From positions 62,001 to 126,000 of the forward strand of contig NZ_KQ948017.1 of assembly GCF_001513965.1 (NCBI RefSeq): a stretch of DNA of 64,000 bases, read 5' to 3'. How positions within the stretch are numbered: position 1 is the first letter of the stretch; each line of letters begins with the position of its first letter. The stretch comes from Streptomyces cellostaticus. GTDB lineage: Bacteria > Actinomycetota > Actinomycetes > Streptomycetales > Streptomycetaceae. The translations under genes were made by a program, and so were the position numbers. Shown piece after piece: positions 1-9,543 of the stretch. The notes beneath the pieces were generated by a model, which made no database searches, was not told the DNA's origin, and saw nothing but the letters and a program-made list of their open reading frames with translations.

Positions 1-1
1 G

Positions 2-1009
2 CGTGCCGTGGCCGGGGTCCAGGCGGGCGATCAGACGGCACTGGTGGTGGGGCCGGCGCTGGGCGGCGTCCTGTTCGGCGTGAGCCGCTTCCTGCCCTTC
101 GCCGTCGACGCGGTCTCCTACGCCGCGGCGGCCCTCGGGGTGCGGGCCATCCGTGCTCCCCTGGACTCTCCGGCCGTTGCCGTGGCCTCGCCGGACACCC
201 CCATGGCCGTGACGAACACGGCCCCGTCAGACACGTCCACAGACATGTCCAAGGCAACACCGGACACGCCCAAGACCACGCCAGACACTCCCGTAGCCTC
301 ACCCGGCTCCGCTCCGCACCCGGCCGACAGCACGACCCGTGCGCCGCGGCGCGCTTCCTCCGGTGCGCTGCGGGCAGGTCTCGCCGCGGTGGTCCACTCC
401 CCCGTGCTGGCACTGGTGCTGCTGTGGTCGTCAGTGGCGAGCGGGGTACTGGCCCTGCTGTTCTACACCGCGGTGTTCGTTCTGGGCCCCGGTGCGGGCA
501 GTTCCGCCACCGGCGGCGTGCTCGCGGCCTCCGGCGCGGCGGGCCTGGTCGGTTCGCTGGTGGCGGCGCGGGTGGTGCGACGGTTCGGGGCCCATCGGTC
601 GCTGACGGCGGCCACCTGGCTGCTGCTCCTGCCGTGTGCCGCGCTGTCGGCGGCCGACGGTCCGTGGCTGTGGGGGCTGTGTTTCTCCGCGCTGTGCCTG
701 GTGCTGCCGGTGGTCACCGTCGTCCTGGGCGGGGCTGCCGTCCTCGCGGTGCCTCAGGATCTGCAGTCCCGGACCGGGGCCGTACTCGGGTCCGCCACCG
801 CCGTCACGGCCGCTGTGGCGCCTGCCGTCGCAGCCACCCTGGTGACCTGGGGCGGGCCGCAGGCACCGGCTCTGACCTGCGCCGCCGTCCTGGCCCTGCT
901 CGCGGTCCACACGCAGCGCACGGCCCGCACCGTGCTGCGGCCGGCCGTGCCCGGGGACGGGCACGAGGACAACCGCCCGGCCGGTTCGTCCCCGGGGAGC
1001 CGGCCATGA
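2..1009 (+). CDS. MFS transporter, 5' end outside window
   Basis: Membrane exporter of the major facilitator superfamily, cut by the window edge: the reading frame is open from the first bases and the GTG at position 8 lies inside a conserved segment (Q..Q.GDQTALVVGPALGGVLFG), so it is not the start. Hydrophobic segments are visible before and after an unusual ~70-residue Thr/Pro/Ser/Asp-rich loop (about nt 165-345, with repeated DTP units) that separates the two halves of the visible part. The stop overlaps the next start as ATGA, so it is co-transcribed and translationally coupled with the S9 peptidase. From its place in a RiPP operon I infer export of, or immunity to, the mature peptide; substrate unknown. 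Confidence 0.8.
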   Translation, partial: RAVAGVQAGDQTALVVGPALGGVLFGVSRFLPFAVDAVSYAAAALGVRAIRAPLDSPAVAVASPDTPMAVTNTAPSDTSTDMSKATPDTPKTTPDTPVASPGSAPHPADSTTRAPRRASSGALRAGLAAVVHSPVLALVLLWSSVASGVLALLFYTAVFVLGPGAGSSATGGVLAASGAAGLVGSLVAARVVRRFGAHRSLTAATWLLLLPCAALSAADGPWLWGLCFSALCLVLPVVTVVLGGAAVLAVPQDLQSRTGAVLGSATAVTAAVAPAVAATLVTWGGPQAPALTCAAVLALLAVHTQRTARTVLRPAVPGDGHEDNRPAGSSPGSRP

Positions 1010-2799
1010 CCAGCCCATACCAGGTGTTCGTCGCCGCCCTCCCCGACGTGTGCCCGGCGGACCCGCGGCGCATGGTGTTCACCGCGGACTCCGGCGGCCG
1101 CTGCGAGGTCTTCACGTGGGACGCCGCAGCCCGCCGGGCCCGGCAGGTCACCGACGGCCCTGGCGGTACGGCCCACCGCGCGATCGACGCCGACGGCTAC
1201 GTGTGGTGGTTCGAGGAGGACGCGACGGGACGTGGCCGCTGGTGGTTTCAGCACTTCGACGGCGGCCCGCGGCTGCCGGGCCTGCCGGGTGCACCGGCCG
1301 GGCAACCGCGCGGACTGGCCGTGACCGCGGGCGGGGCGGTCGCCGCGGCCGTCGCCCACGGGCGGGAGACCGTCGTGCTCGTGGGGCGGCGCGGCCGCGC
1401 CCCGCGCGAGGTGCTGCGCACCTCCGGGCCGCGCCGACTGGGCGGCCTCACTCCGGACGGCACGCTGATCGCCCTGGCCTCGTCGGCCGACGACGCGGCA
1501 GCCGTCACGGTCGTCACACCCGACGGCCGGACCGTCGCCACGCTGCCCGGCCCCGGCCGGACCGGCACCGGGCTGTGGTGCCAGGGCTTCTCGCCCCGGG
1601 CCGGGCACCGCGAGCTGCTGCTGGTGCAGGACCTCGGCGACTGCTACGCCCTGGCCACCTGGACGCCGGAGGAGGGACTACGGACCCACCGCTGGTGCAC
1701 CTTCGGCACGGAGATCAGCGCCCGCTGGTTTCCGGGGACTCGCGAGGTGCTGGTGCGTCAGGACCGGCACGGCCGCTCCCTGCTGTACCGCGTGGACATC
1801 GGCTCCCGGGTGCGGACGATCGTGCCCACGCCCGCCGGCAGCCTGCTGGACGCGGCGCCCCGCACCGGCGGAGCGGTCGACTATCTGTGGACCGACACCG
1901 CCCACCCACCCGTCCTGCACGCCACGGACGGCATCGCCCTGCCCCCGCCCGGCCCCTCGGCCGTCGTCCCCGGCCGGCACACCGACCTGTGGACGTCCAC
2001 GGCATGGGGACGCCTGCACACCCTGCTGAGCCTGCCGGAGCGGGCCGGCACCGCGCCGCCGCCCGCGGTCTTCCTGGTCCACGGCGGACCGGCCGACCAC
2101 GACCGGGACGCCTACGACGCCACGGTGCACTCGCTGGTGGCCTCCGGCTACGCGGTCGTCCGCGTCAACTACCGTGGCTCCACCGGGTACGGGCCGCGCT
2201 GGCGGCGTGCGTTCCCCGCCGGGGTCGGCCACACGCAGGTGGAGGACCTGGCCGCGGTCCGTGCCGACCTCGTCTCCCGGGGCCTCGTCGCCGGTGACGC
2301 GAGCGCCCTGTGGGGTGTGTCCTGGGGCGCCTACCTGGTGCTGCTCGCCCTCGGCACCCGCCCTGGGCTGTGGCAGGCCGGGATCGCCGTCAAGCCGGTC
2401 GCCGACTGGGTCGCCGCCCACCGAGCCACCACACCGGCGCTGCGAGCCCTGGACATCCGGCTGTTCGGCGGCACTCCGGACGAGGTGCCGGACCGTTACG
2501 CCAGTAGCTCGCCCCTCACCTGCGCGGCGGCGGTCACGGCGCCGCTGCTCGTCGTCGGCGCGACCCACGACGCCAAATGCCCGCCCGGGCAGATCCGTAC
2601 CTATCTCGCCGCGCTGTCCGCCGCGGACGTACCACACGAGGCCATGTGGCTCGACAGCGGGCACGACGGCTACGACGGCGCGCTGCACGTCGCCGTCCTG
2701 CGCCGGTCCCTGCTCTTTCTGCGCGACCGGCTGCCCGACCCGGCGCTCCGCGCCCCCGCACGTCCCCCGGCACCGTCGGGAGGACCCCGGTCCCGCTGA
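1006..2799 (+). CDS. S9 family (prolyl oligopeptidase-like) serine peptidase
   Basis: 597-residue serine peptidase with an N-terminal beta-propeller-like region (about 1-340) and a C-terminal alpha/beta hydrolase domain. The triad is readable: nucleophile Ser439 in GVSWGAY (GxSxG), Asp522 in ATHDAKC and His553 in DSGHDGY; the upstream 'FLVHGGP' oxyanion strand and 'VNYRGSTGYG' are also typical of S9. The ATG is fixed by the four-base overlap with the upstream MFS gene. No signal peptide is visible, so it is probably cytoplasmic. In this operon it is the only protease, so removal of the leader or tail of the peptide encoded 57 nt downstream is the obvious inferred role; general peptide turnover is the alternative. 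Confidence 0.9.
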   Translation: MTSPYQVFVAALPDVCPADPRRMVFTADSGGRCEVFTWDAAARRARQVTDGPGGTAHRAIDADGYVWWFEEDATGRGRWWFQHFDGGPRLPGLPGAPAGQPRGLAVTAGGAVAAAVAHGRETVVLVGRRGRAPREVLRTSGPRRLGGLTPDGTLIALASSADDAAAVTVVTPDGRTVATLPGPGRTGTGLWCQGFSPRAGHRELLLVQDLGDCYALATWTPEEGLRTHRWCTFGTEISARWFPGTREVLVRQDRHGRSLLYRVDIGSRVRTIVPTPAGSLLDAAPRTGGAVDYLWTDTAHPPVLHATDGIALPPPGPSAVVPGRHTDLWTSTAWGRLHTLLSLPERAGTAPPPAVFLVHGGPADHDRDAYDATVHSLVASGYAVVRVNYRGSTGYGPRWRRAFPAGVGHTQVEDLAAVRADLVSRGLVAGDASALWGVSWGAYLVLLALGTRPGLWQAGIAVKPVADWVAAHRATTPALRALDIRLFGGTPDEVPDRYASSSPLTCAAAVTAPLLVVGATHDAKCPPGQIRTYLAALSAADVPHEAMWLDSGHDGYDGALHVAVLRRSLLFLRDRLPDPALRAPARPPAPSGGPRSR

Positions 2800-2817
2800 G
2801 GCAACAGCGGGACCGGG
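2786..2817 (+). terminator. Perfect 13-bp hairpin between peptidase and RiPP precursor
   Basis: Arms cccggtcccgctg (2786-2798) and cagcgggaccggg (2805-2817) pair perfectly around a 6-nt loop and overlap the peptidase stop codon. No U-tract follows. It ends 39 nt before the precursor start, so it may be an intrinsic terminator, a read-through attenuator or an RNA-processing/stability element that sets precursor mRNA apart from the upstream genes. Confidence 0.7.
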
Positions 2818-2856
2818 CTTGCACAGCACCATCCCACTCGGAGAAGGAGGAACACC

Positions 2857-2982
2857 GTGCAGAAGGACATCATCCACAACGACCCGCTCGCGGGCGACGA
2901 GGAGAACCGCAAGCCGGGCATCGGCATCACCATCACGATCCCGTTCCGCAACGCCGACGAGGGCGGCGACGACGAGGAGTGA
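2857..2982 (+). CDS. Candidate RiPP precursor peptide (41 aa), substrate of the radical SAM maturase
   Basis: Small gene with GTG start and an excellent ribosome site (GGAGAAGGAGG at 2841-2850, 6 nt upstream). The peptide starts MQKDIIHNDPLAGDEENRKP and ends GIGITITIPFRNADEGG followed by four acidic residues. The charged first half fits a leader; the G-I-G-I-T-I-T-I-P-F stretch (residues 22-31) is an alternating beta-branched run without Cys, so thioether chemistry is excluded and C-methylation or other radical chemistry on Ile/Thr is the likely modification. It lies directly before the maturase and between two hairpins. Cleavage sites and exact core are not determinable from sequence; the acidic tail could be a follower removed by the S9 peptidase. 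Confidence 0.75.
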   Translation: MQKDIIHNDPLAGDEENRKPGIGITITIPFRNADEGGDDEE

Positions 2983-2988
2983 ACAACG

Positions 2989-3025
2989 GCCCGGCCGGCC
3001 CGCACAGCACGCGGGCCGGCCGGGC
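2989..3025 (+). terminator. Perfect 15-bp hairpin just after the RiPP precursor
   Basis: Arms gcccggccggcccgc (2989-3003) and gcgggccggccgggc (3011-3025) pair without mismatch around the loop acagcac, starting 7 nt after the precursor stop. No poly-U follows. The position is typical of a partial terminator or 3' stabiliser that lets a RiPP precursor message accumulate above the downstream modifying enzymes. Confidence 0.75.
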
Positions 3026-3083
3026 TCCCCGTTCCTCCCGCCCTCCCGCCCCCCTGCCCGTGCCGTCCCTCAAGGAGCCGACC

Positions 3084-5042
3084 GTGCGCGTTCTCCTGCT
3101 CAACATGCCCTGGTCGCCCATCGACCTGCCCTCCTTGGCCCTGGGCATCATCAAACGCAGTGTCGACGAGCGCGTTGCGGGGGCGACGTGCGAGGTGCTG
3201 CACGCGAACCTGGAATTCACCGACTGGATCACCCGGCGCACCGAGTTCTCCGCGGAGGACTACGAGTACTACGCGCTGTCGTCCTACTTCCTCGGCTGCG
3301 GCGACTGGGTCTTCTCCAGTGCCCTGTACGACGATCCGGCCTGGAAGGACGCCGAGTTCACCGAGGCCATGACCGGCAAGCTGCGCTCCGCACGGATGCG
3401 CATGACACGCCAACTGCACGAGATCGCACCCGAGTTCGTGACGGAGATCGCGCAGCGGGTGGCCGACCTCGCGCCCGATGTCGTGGGGCTGACGTCCACG
3501 TTCCAGCAGAACACCGCCGCTCTGGCCGCAGCCCGGCACATCAAGCGGCTCGCCCCGCAGGTCGTGACCGTCATGGGCGGCGCCAACTGCGACGCCGAAC
3601 AGGGCGCCGCCGTGCACCGCAACTTCCCCTTCGTCGACTTCGTGGTGCGCGGTGAGGGCGAGGACGCCTTCCCGCGGCTGCTCGAAGCGCTGCGGGACGG
3701 ATCGGGGGCCGCCGTGCTGGCCGGCATCCCGGGCTTGTGCCACCGCGGCGACGGCACCTCCTCGACCGCCAACCCCATGCCCACCGGTCCCCTGCCCCCG
3801 GCGGCCATCCTGCCTCCCGACTACAGCGGCTACTTCGAACGCCTCGCCGGGTCCGTCGCCCGCAACTGGGTGGAGCCGAAGCTGGTGGTCGAGGGCGCCC
3901 GCGGCTGCTGGTGGGGCGAGAAGCACCACTGCACGTTCTGCGGTCTGAACGGCTCGTTCATGGAGTTCCGCAGCAAGAGCCCCGACACCTTCTACCAGGA
4001 GATCATGGACCTGGCGGAGCGCCATCGCGTCCTCGACATGTACGTGGTCGACAACATCCTCGACATGCGATACCTGTCCACCGTGCTGCCCCGGATCATC
4101 GACAGCGGCTACGACCTGCGCATGCACATCGAGATCAAGGCGAACATGCGCCGCCCGCAGCTACAGGTCCTCGCCGACGCCGGCCTCATCTACGTCCAGC
4201 CGGGCATCGAGAGCCTCAACAGCAGGGTGCTCGACCTCATGGACAAGGGGGTCAGCGGCTGCCAGAACGTGCGCATGCTCCGGGACGCGGCCGAGACGGG
4301 ACTGTCCGTGTCCTGGAACTACCTGCACGGCTTCCCCGGTGAGACCGCCGAGGACTACGACCCCGTGATCCGCCAACTGCCCGCGCTGGAGCACCTGAAC
4401 CCGCCGGTCGACCTGTCCGCCCGCATCGCCATCGAACGCTTCAGCCCCTACTTCAAGCGGCCCGAACTGGGCTTCACCGGGCTGCGCCCCGAGGAGCACT
4501 ACCTGTTCACCTACGACCTGCCCGAGGAGGAACTGCACGACCTGGCCTACGTCTTCCAGGCGCCCGAACGCGGCATCGGCAAGGACACGGTAACCCGGCT
4601 GAACGACGCCATCGCCGCGTGGAAGAAGCAGCACACCGACGCCAGGCTCACCCACACCGACCTGGGGGACGAGATCGTCCTGGTCAGCCGGAGGCACTCC
4701 TTCGACTGGCAGACCCTGCGCCTGACCGAACCGTTCGCCGTGGCGGTGTTCCGTCTCCTGGACCAGCCGCACTCCCCCGCGGCCCTGCACCGCAAGGCGA
4801 CCTGCGTCCCCGCCTTCGCCGACCGCACTCCCGAGGATGTGCAGGACCTGCTCGACGACTGGACGGCGCTGGGCGTGACCTTCACCGACGCGGGCCAGTA
4901 CGTCCACATCGCGCCCGCCTCCGTCAACCAGGACCTCCTGCGCCTGGACTACATGAGTCATGTGTACGCCCGCCCCACAGCCGAACCGGCCGGGGAACCC
5001 GTCAGGGCGGCCCACGGCGCAGCGGCTCCCGCACTCCCCTGA
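3084..5042 (+). CDS. Cobalamin-type radical SAM RiPP maturase (ribosomal peptide maturation radical SAM protein 1 type)
   Basis: 652-residue radical SAM enzyme. The first ~190 residues (VRVLLLNMPWSPIDLPSLALG... DVVGLTSTFQQN... MGGANCD) look like a B12-binding Rossmann domain. The radical SAM core follows, with cluster ligands Cys275, Cys283 and Cys286 in RGCWWGEKHHCTFCGLNG; the Cys-x7-Cys-x2-Cys spacing is the signature I associate with the RiPP maturation radical SAM family, many of which are C-methyltransferases. A C-terminal extension follows (about 520-652). GTG start chosen because CAAGGAG lies 7 nt upstream and the hydrophobic first strand begins there. Predicted reaction: cobalamin-dependent radical C-methylation of the adjacent precursor, with SAM both as methyl donor and radical source. 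Multiplicity and sites of methylation are inference. Confidence 0.88.
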   Translation: MRVLLLNMPWSPIDLPSLALGIIKRSVDERVAGATCEVLHANLEFTDWITRRTEFSAEDYEYYALSSYFLGCGDWVFSSALYDDPAWKDAEFTEAMTGKLRSARMRMTRQLHEIAPEFVTEIAQRVADLAPDVVGLTSTFQQNTAALAAARHIKRLAPQVVTVMGGANCDAEQGAAVHRNFPFVDFVVRGEGEDAFPRLLEALRDGSGAAVLAGIPGLCHRGDGTSSTANPMPTGPLPPAAILPPDYSGYFERLAGSVARNWVEPKLVVEGARGCWWGEKHHCTFCGLNGSFMEFRSKSPDTFYQEIMDLAERHRVLDMYVVDNILDMRYLSTVLPRIIDSGYDLRMHIEIKANMRRPQLQVLADAGLIYVQPGIESLNSRVLDLMDKGVSGCQNVRMLRDAAETGLSVSWNYLHGFPGETAEDYDPVIRQLPALEHLNPPVDLSARIAIERFSPYFKRPELGFTGLRPEEHYLFTYDLPEEELHDLAYVFQAPERGIGKDTVTRLNDAIAAWKKQHTDARLTHTDLGDEIVLVSRRHSFDWQTLRLTEPFAVAVFRLLDQPHSPAALHRKATCVPAFADRTPEDVQDLLDDWTALGVTFTDAGQYVHIAPASVNQDLLRLDYMSHVYARPTAEPAGEPVRAAHGAAAPALP

Positions 5043-5090
5043 CCTCGCCTTCCCCGCCGATCCGACTCCGGCCACCGACAAGGACCGACC

Positions 5091-5750
5091 ATGCCACCCA
5101 GCACTCCGAACCCGGCCGTCCAGGCCTGGCGCGACCACGACACCCAGGCCCGGACGCTGCCGGGCATGTCCCTGGGCCGGGTCCCGCTCACCGCGGATCC
5201 CGGCGACGCCGAACGGCTGTGGGCCATGGGCACGCGACGCGCCGAACTCGACAACCCCGTGGACCTCGCCACGCCCGGGCAGGCCGCCGCCCGGGCGGCG
5301 ATCGACCGGCTCTGCCTGATCCGCGACCTGACAGCGCGCGCCGTCCAGGTCGACTGGGACCTGCGCCTGCCCCCGGACCGCGCCGACCACCTGTGGAAGG
5401 TGCTGTCCCATCTGCACCCGCCCCGCACCGTCGCCGGCCTCGCCGACGCCGACACTGCCCTGCACGCCTGGCGAACCCGGCACTACCTCTGCAAACTGAT
5501 CTGGCGTCGGGGGCCGGGCTTCCTCCAGATCCGCGACCGGCGCTGGGGCGATCTACGCCGGTTCACCGCCGACGACCCCCGCTACCCGGCCGCCATCGCC
5601 CGACTCGACCGGGGCGTGCACCACGCGGACATCTGCACCGACATCCTGGAAGAGCTCACCGCCGAACACCTCGTCCTGCGAGCGGACGACCTCGCCTGGT
5701 GGCTGCCCTACCACGTCTCCCGCTGGCTCCAGGAGGCCATGGCCGTGTAG
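5091..5750 (+). CDS. DUF5825-like protein, probable partner of the radical SAM maturase
   Basis: 219-residue soluble protein with no signal peptide or membrane segment, rich in Trp and Arg (for example LIWRRGPGFLQIRDRRWGDL near residue 140 and ADDLAWWLPYHVSRWLQEAM at the end). I recognise it as resembling DUF5825, a family that I recall sitting beside cobalamin radical SAM RiPP maturases; that assignment is from memory and should be confirmed by a profile search. It starts 48 nt after the maturase with AAGGA before the ATG, so it is in the same operon. A role as leader-binding or maturase-accessory protein is inferred from context only; no catalytic motif is visible. Confidence 0.7.
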   Translation: MPPSTPNPAVQAWRDHDTQARTLPGMSLGRVPLTADPGDAERLWAMGTRRAELDNPVDLATPGQAAARAAIDRLCLIRDLTARAVQVDWDLRLPPDRADHLWKVLSHLHPPRTVAGLADADTALHAWRTRHYLCKLIWRRGPGFLQIRDRRWGDLRRFTADDPRYPAAIARLDRGVHHADICTDILEELTAEHLVLRADDLAWWLPYHVSRWLQEAMAV

Positions 5751-5854
5751 GCGGTGCCGACGGCACCGGCCCAGGCACAGCACGGAAGTGCCGCTGTCCG
5801 TCCGGCCCGGACGGTGGCTGGTCGGGACCATCCGGGACAGCGGCGTCGGTGTCG

Positions 5855-7534
5855 TCAGGGGATTTCCTCGATCCGTTCGCGGTTGAGCAGATACGTGGGC
5901 AGATACGGCTGCGCCGGGGCGATGGGGAACTCGTAGTCGTAGGCAAGACTCGCCATCGCGAGGGGGCCGAGTGCCACCCGGGCACGCGGGGCCGCCGATT
6001 CGCCCCAGTAACCGGCGTGTTCCGCGAGGGCCTCGGCGAGTGCCTTGGCGAAGGCATCGTGGTCGCGCGCGACGAGGCGGTGGAAGAGGGCGACCGGCTG
6101 GTAGTCGATCCGGTTCACGAAGTCTTTCGGCGCGTGGGTCAGGGCGTCGGGCATGGAGGTATCCATGGTGGCGAGCAGCTTCTGCACGACGTCGTCCATG
6201 GGGCGGGAGGAGAAGTAGGTCTGCAGCGTGTCGATCCAGTGCAGGACGTACTCGTCGACGGAGTCGTCCTGTCGTAGCGTCTCCAGCGGTACCTGGCACA
6301 GCCGGCTGATCCGGTCCTGCTGACGGCACACGACTGCGAGGTAGAGGGCATCGAGCCAGGCGCGGGCGTCCGCGGGGGGTTCGGCGGACGTGGCGGGCAA
6401 CTGCCTGACGAGGTTCTCGCCCAGATGACACTCCTGCGGCTGAGCGCCGGTGAACAATGCGGAGCCGAGTTGAACCGCGCTGGCCCATGCGTCCCACGTG
6501 TCGACGTGCGCCGCTCGGGGGTCGGTGGCGCAGCGGGCGTGAGCGAGTGCGAGGGCGGAGGCGAAGGCGTCGCCCAGTCCTGCCGGGTCCTGGCTGAGGT
6601 GTGCTATCGACTCGGCCGTGGTGTGGGTGAGTTCGGCAAGGTCGGGAGCGTTGTCCACGGTGCGCGTGGCGAGTCGGCCGGCGCGGTCGAGGCGGACCAG
6701 GCCCTTCATCAGGTCGAGCAGCTGCGGCGGCGGCTGCAGGGAGAACGTGAGGGTGTCGTGGTCGATGACCGTGAGCGAGGTCAGGCTGCCGCGGTGCCAC
6801 CAGTAGACCCGCGGTGACAGTGCACCCGGCCCGTCCTCGTGAGCGCCCAGAGCGTAGGCGGCAAGGCTGTTGACGGCGTCTACGACGGAGCCGTCCGCGA
6901 TCGGGTGGTACACCAGGTTGTGCCGGGTCGGCACGGCGACGAGAGCACCGCCGTCCGGGAGCGGCTCGCCGACGGCCAGCCGGGCCGCTTCGGACAGGAA
7001 CAGCGCCTTGCTGGCGACGAACGGGGAGTCTCCGTACAGGGAGTGCAGCCTCGCCCGCCCCTCGACGGGCACTTCTTCGTGCCGGACGGGTACGCGCATC
7101 AGGTTCGCGTGGGCCGCCCGCCCCAGCTCCTCGAGCCCGGCGCGCTCCACGTCGCGGTCGGTGAGGATCCGCACGCTGGTGGGCCCGTCGAGGGCGTAGG
7201 CGAAGACGAGTCCGTCGGCCACCACACGGGCGTAGCGCAGAGCGTCCGCGAGTTCAGGGGTGAGCGAATCGGCGGGCAGCAGCCGGGCATGGGCACCGCG
7301 CAGCAGCTCCTCCGCGCTCTCGCCGCCCGTACTCGCCTGCTGGAGGCGGGCGAAGTGTGCGGCGACCAGGTCGGGCCAGTGCTCCTCGGGCACCTTGCGG
7401 CACGAGTGTGCGAGGTTGTGCAGGGAGTAGTGGTGGCCGTCCTGGACGTAGGGGGCAGCGAGTGCGTGCAGATGTGAGGCCTGCGCGGCAGTCAGCATCG
7501 GGAGGCCGGAGTCGGGGAAGTCGTCTGATTTCAT
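5855..7534 (-). CDS. Conserved hypothetical protein (559 aa)
   Basis: Long protein without a recognisable catalytic motif. The N-terminal part (MLTAAQASHLHALAAPYV...) is helical; a middle segment (residues ~150-260: 'LVAVPTRHNLVYHPIADGSVVDAVNSL' region) resembles the self-contained alpha/beta pattern of DUF1444-like proteins, but I would not assign it. No signal peptide or membrane segments. The start at MKSDDFPDSG is preferred over an upstream in-frame GTG/ATG because the preceding 25 residues are low-complexity Arg/Pro-rich. It stands alone, convergent with the RiPP operon and downstream of argG. Confidence 0.6.
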   Translation of the reverse strand: MKSDDFPDSGLPMLTAAQASHLHALAAPYVQDGHHYSLHNLAHSCRKVPEEHWPDLVAAHFARLQQASTGGESAEELLRGAHARLLPADSLTPELADALRYARVVADGLVFAYALDGPTSVRILTDRDVERAGLEELGRAAHANLMRVPVRHEEVPVEGRARLHSLYGDSPFVASKALFLSEAARLAVGEPLPDGGALVAVPTRHNLVYHPIADGSVVDAVNSLAAYALGAHEDGPGALSPRVYWWHRGSLTSLTVIDHDTLTFSLQPPPQLLDLMKGLVRLDRAGRLATRTVDNAPDLAELTHTTAESIAHLSQDPAGLGDAFASALALAHARCATDPRAAHVDTWDAWASAVQLGSALFTGAQPQECHLGENLVRQLPATSAEPPADARAWLDALYLAVVCRQQDRISRLCQVPLETLRQDDSVDEYVLHWIDTLQTYFSSRPMDDVVQKLLATMDTSMPDALTHAPKDFVNRIDYQPVALFHRLVARDHDAFAKALAEALAEHAGYWGESAAPRARVALGPLAMASLAYDYEFPIAPAQPYLPTYLLNRERIEEIP

Positions 7535-7716
7535 CCCTGCGACTCTACGAGGCGGGTGCGCGACGGTGTGACACCGAGGTCGCTTCTCACCGGGCTTCAC
7601 CTGGAGCAACGAGCCAGTAGGAGGCTGAGAGTCGAGCTCGGAGCGTGGTGCGCAGTGGGGCGAGCGTGCTCGGTGACGCGCGAGCGGCCGTCCCCGTTCC
7701 CGGGCCGGGTGTACGG

Positions 7717-7755
7717 CGGCGGGCCCCGACGGAAGAGAACCGTCGGGGCCCGCCG
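7717..7755 (-). terminator. Intrinsic terminator of argG
   Basis: Sixteen-base arms cggcgggccccgacgg (7717-7732) and ccgtcggggcccgccg (7740-7755) pair perfectly around loop aagagaa, 18 nt beyond the argG stop. A very stable GC hairpin as is usual for actinobacterial terminators. Confidence 0.85.
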
Positions 7756-7772
7756 CTGACCGCTGACCGGTC

Positions 7773-9255
<1,483 letters not shown>

Positions 9256-9295
9256 AAGGGGCTGGTCCGGATCCCGATCTGGCAGGGCCACGCGG

Positions 9296-9457
9296 CTAGA
9301 GCTTCTGCCGAATCCACCAGAAGATCAGGCCGACGGCTCCCGCGCCGGACGCGTAGGCGGCGCCTCGCAGCGCGCTGGAGAGCATCGCGCCCGAACGGCG
9401 GCGGCTCCAGGCCCAGACCTGCCGCGCACGTCCGCGCCAGGGGCTTGGGGTGGACAT
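9296..9457 (-). CDS. Small hydrophobic-tailed protein (53 aa)
   Basis: Small gene preceded by a strong ribosome site (GAGGAGATCACC before the ATG). The first half is basic (MSTPSPWRGRARQVWAWSRRR) and the second half forms one membrane-compatible helix (YASGAGAVGLIFWWIRQKL). No family recognised. It is a single-pass or amphipathic membrane peptide by appearance; its stop lies 40 nt from the argG operator and it is transcribed toward argG. Confidence 0.5.
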   Translation of the reverse strand: MSTPSPWRGRARQVWAWSRRRSGAMLSSALRGAAYASGAGAVGLIFWWIRQKL

Positions 9458-9543
9458 GGTGATCTCCTCGTTCTCGTGCGGGGCCTGGGCACCCGGATCA
9501 GGGTTTCTCCACGAGCGCGGTCTGCCTTGGGCGGCCGAATCGG

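Noticed and set aside
424..1005. N-terminal extension of the S9 peptidase frame into the MFS gene
   Set aside because: Low-complexity Gly/Arg/Ala sequence in the shadow of the MFS gene; ATG at 1006 overlaps the MFS stop as in a normal operon.
2577..3083. Upstream extension of the radical SAM frame through the precursor gene
   Set aside because: The extension is Arg/Pro-rich and overlaps the peptidase and precursor genes; the B12-binding fold starts at the GTG at 3084 with its own ribosome site.
1..5750. Classification of the first locus as sactipeptide or lanthipeptide
   Set aside because: The precursor has no Cys and there is no LanB/LanM/SPASM-domain enzyme; the radical SAM protein is of the cobalamin-binding type.
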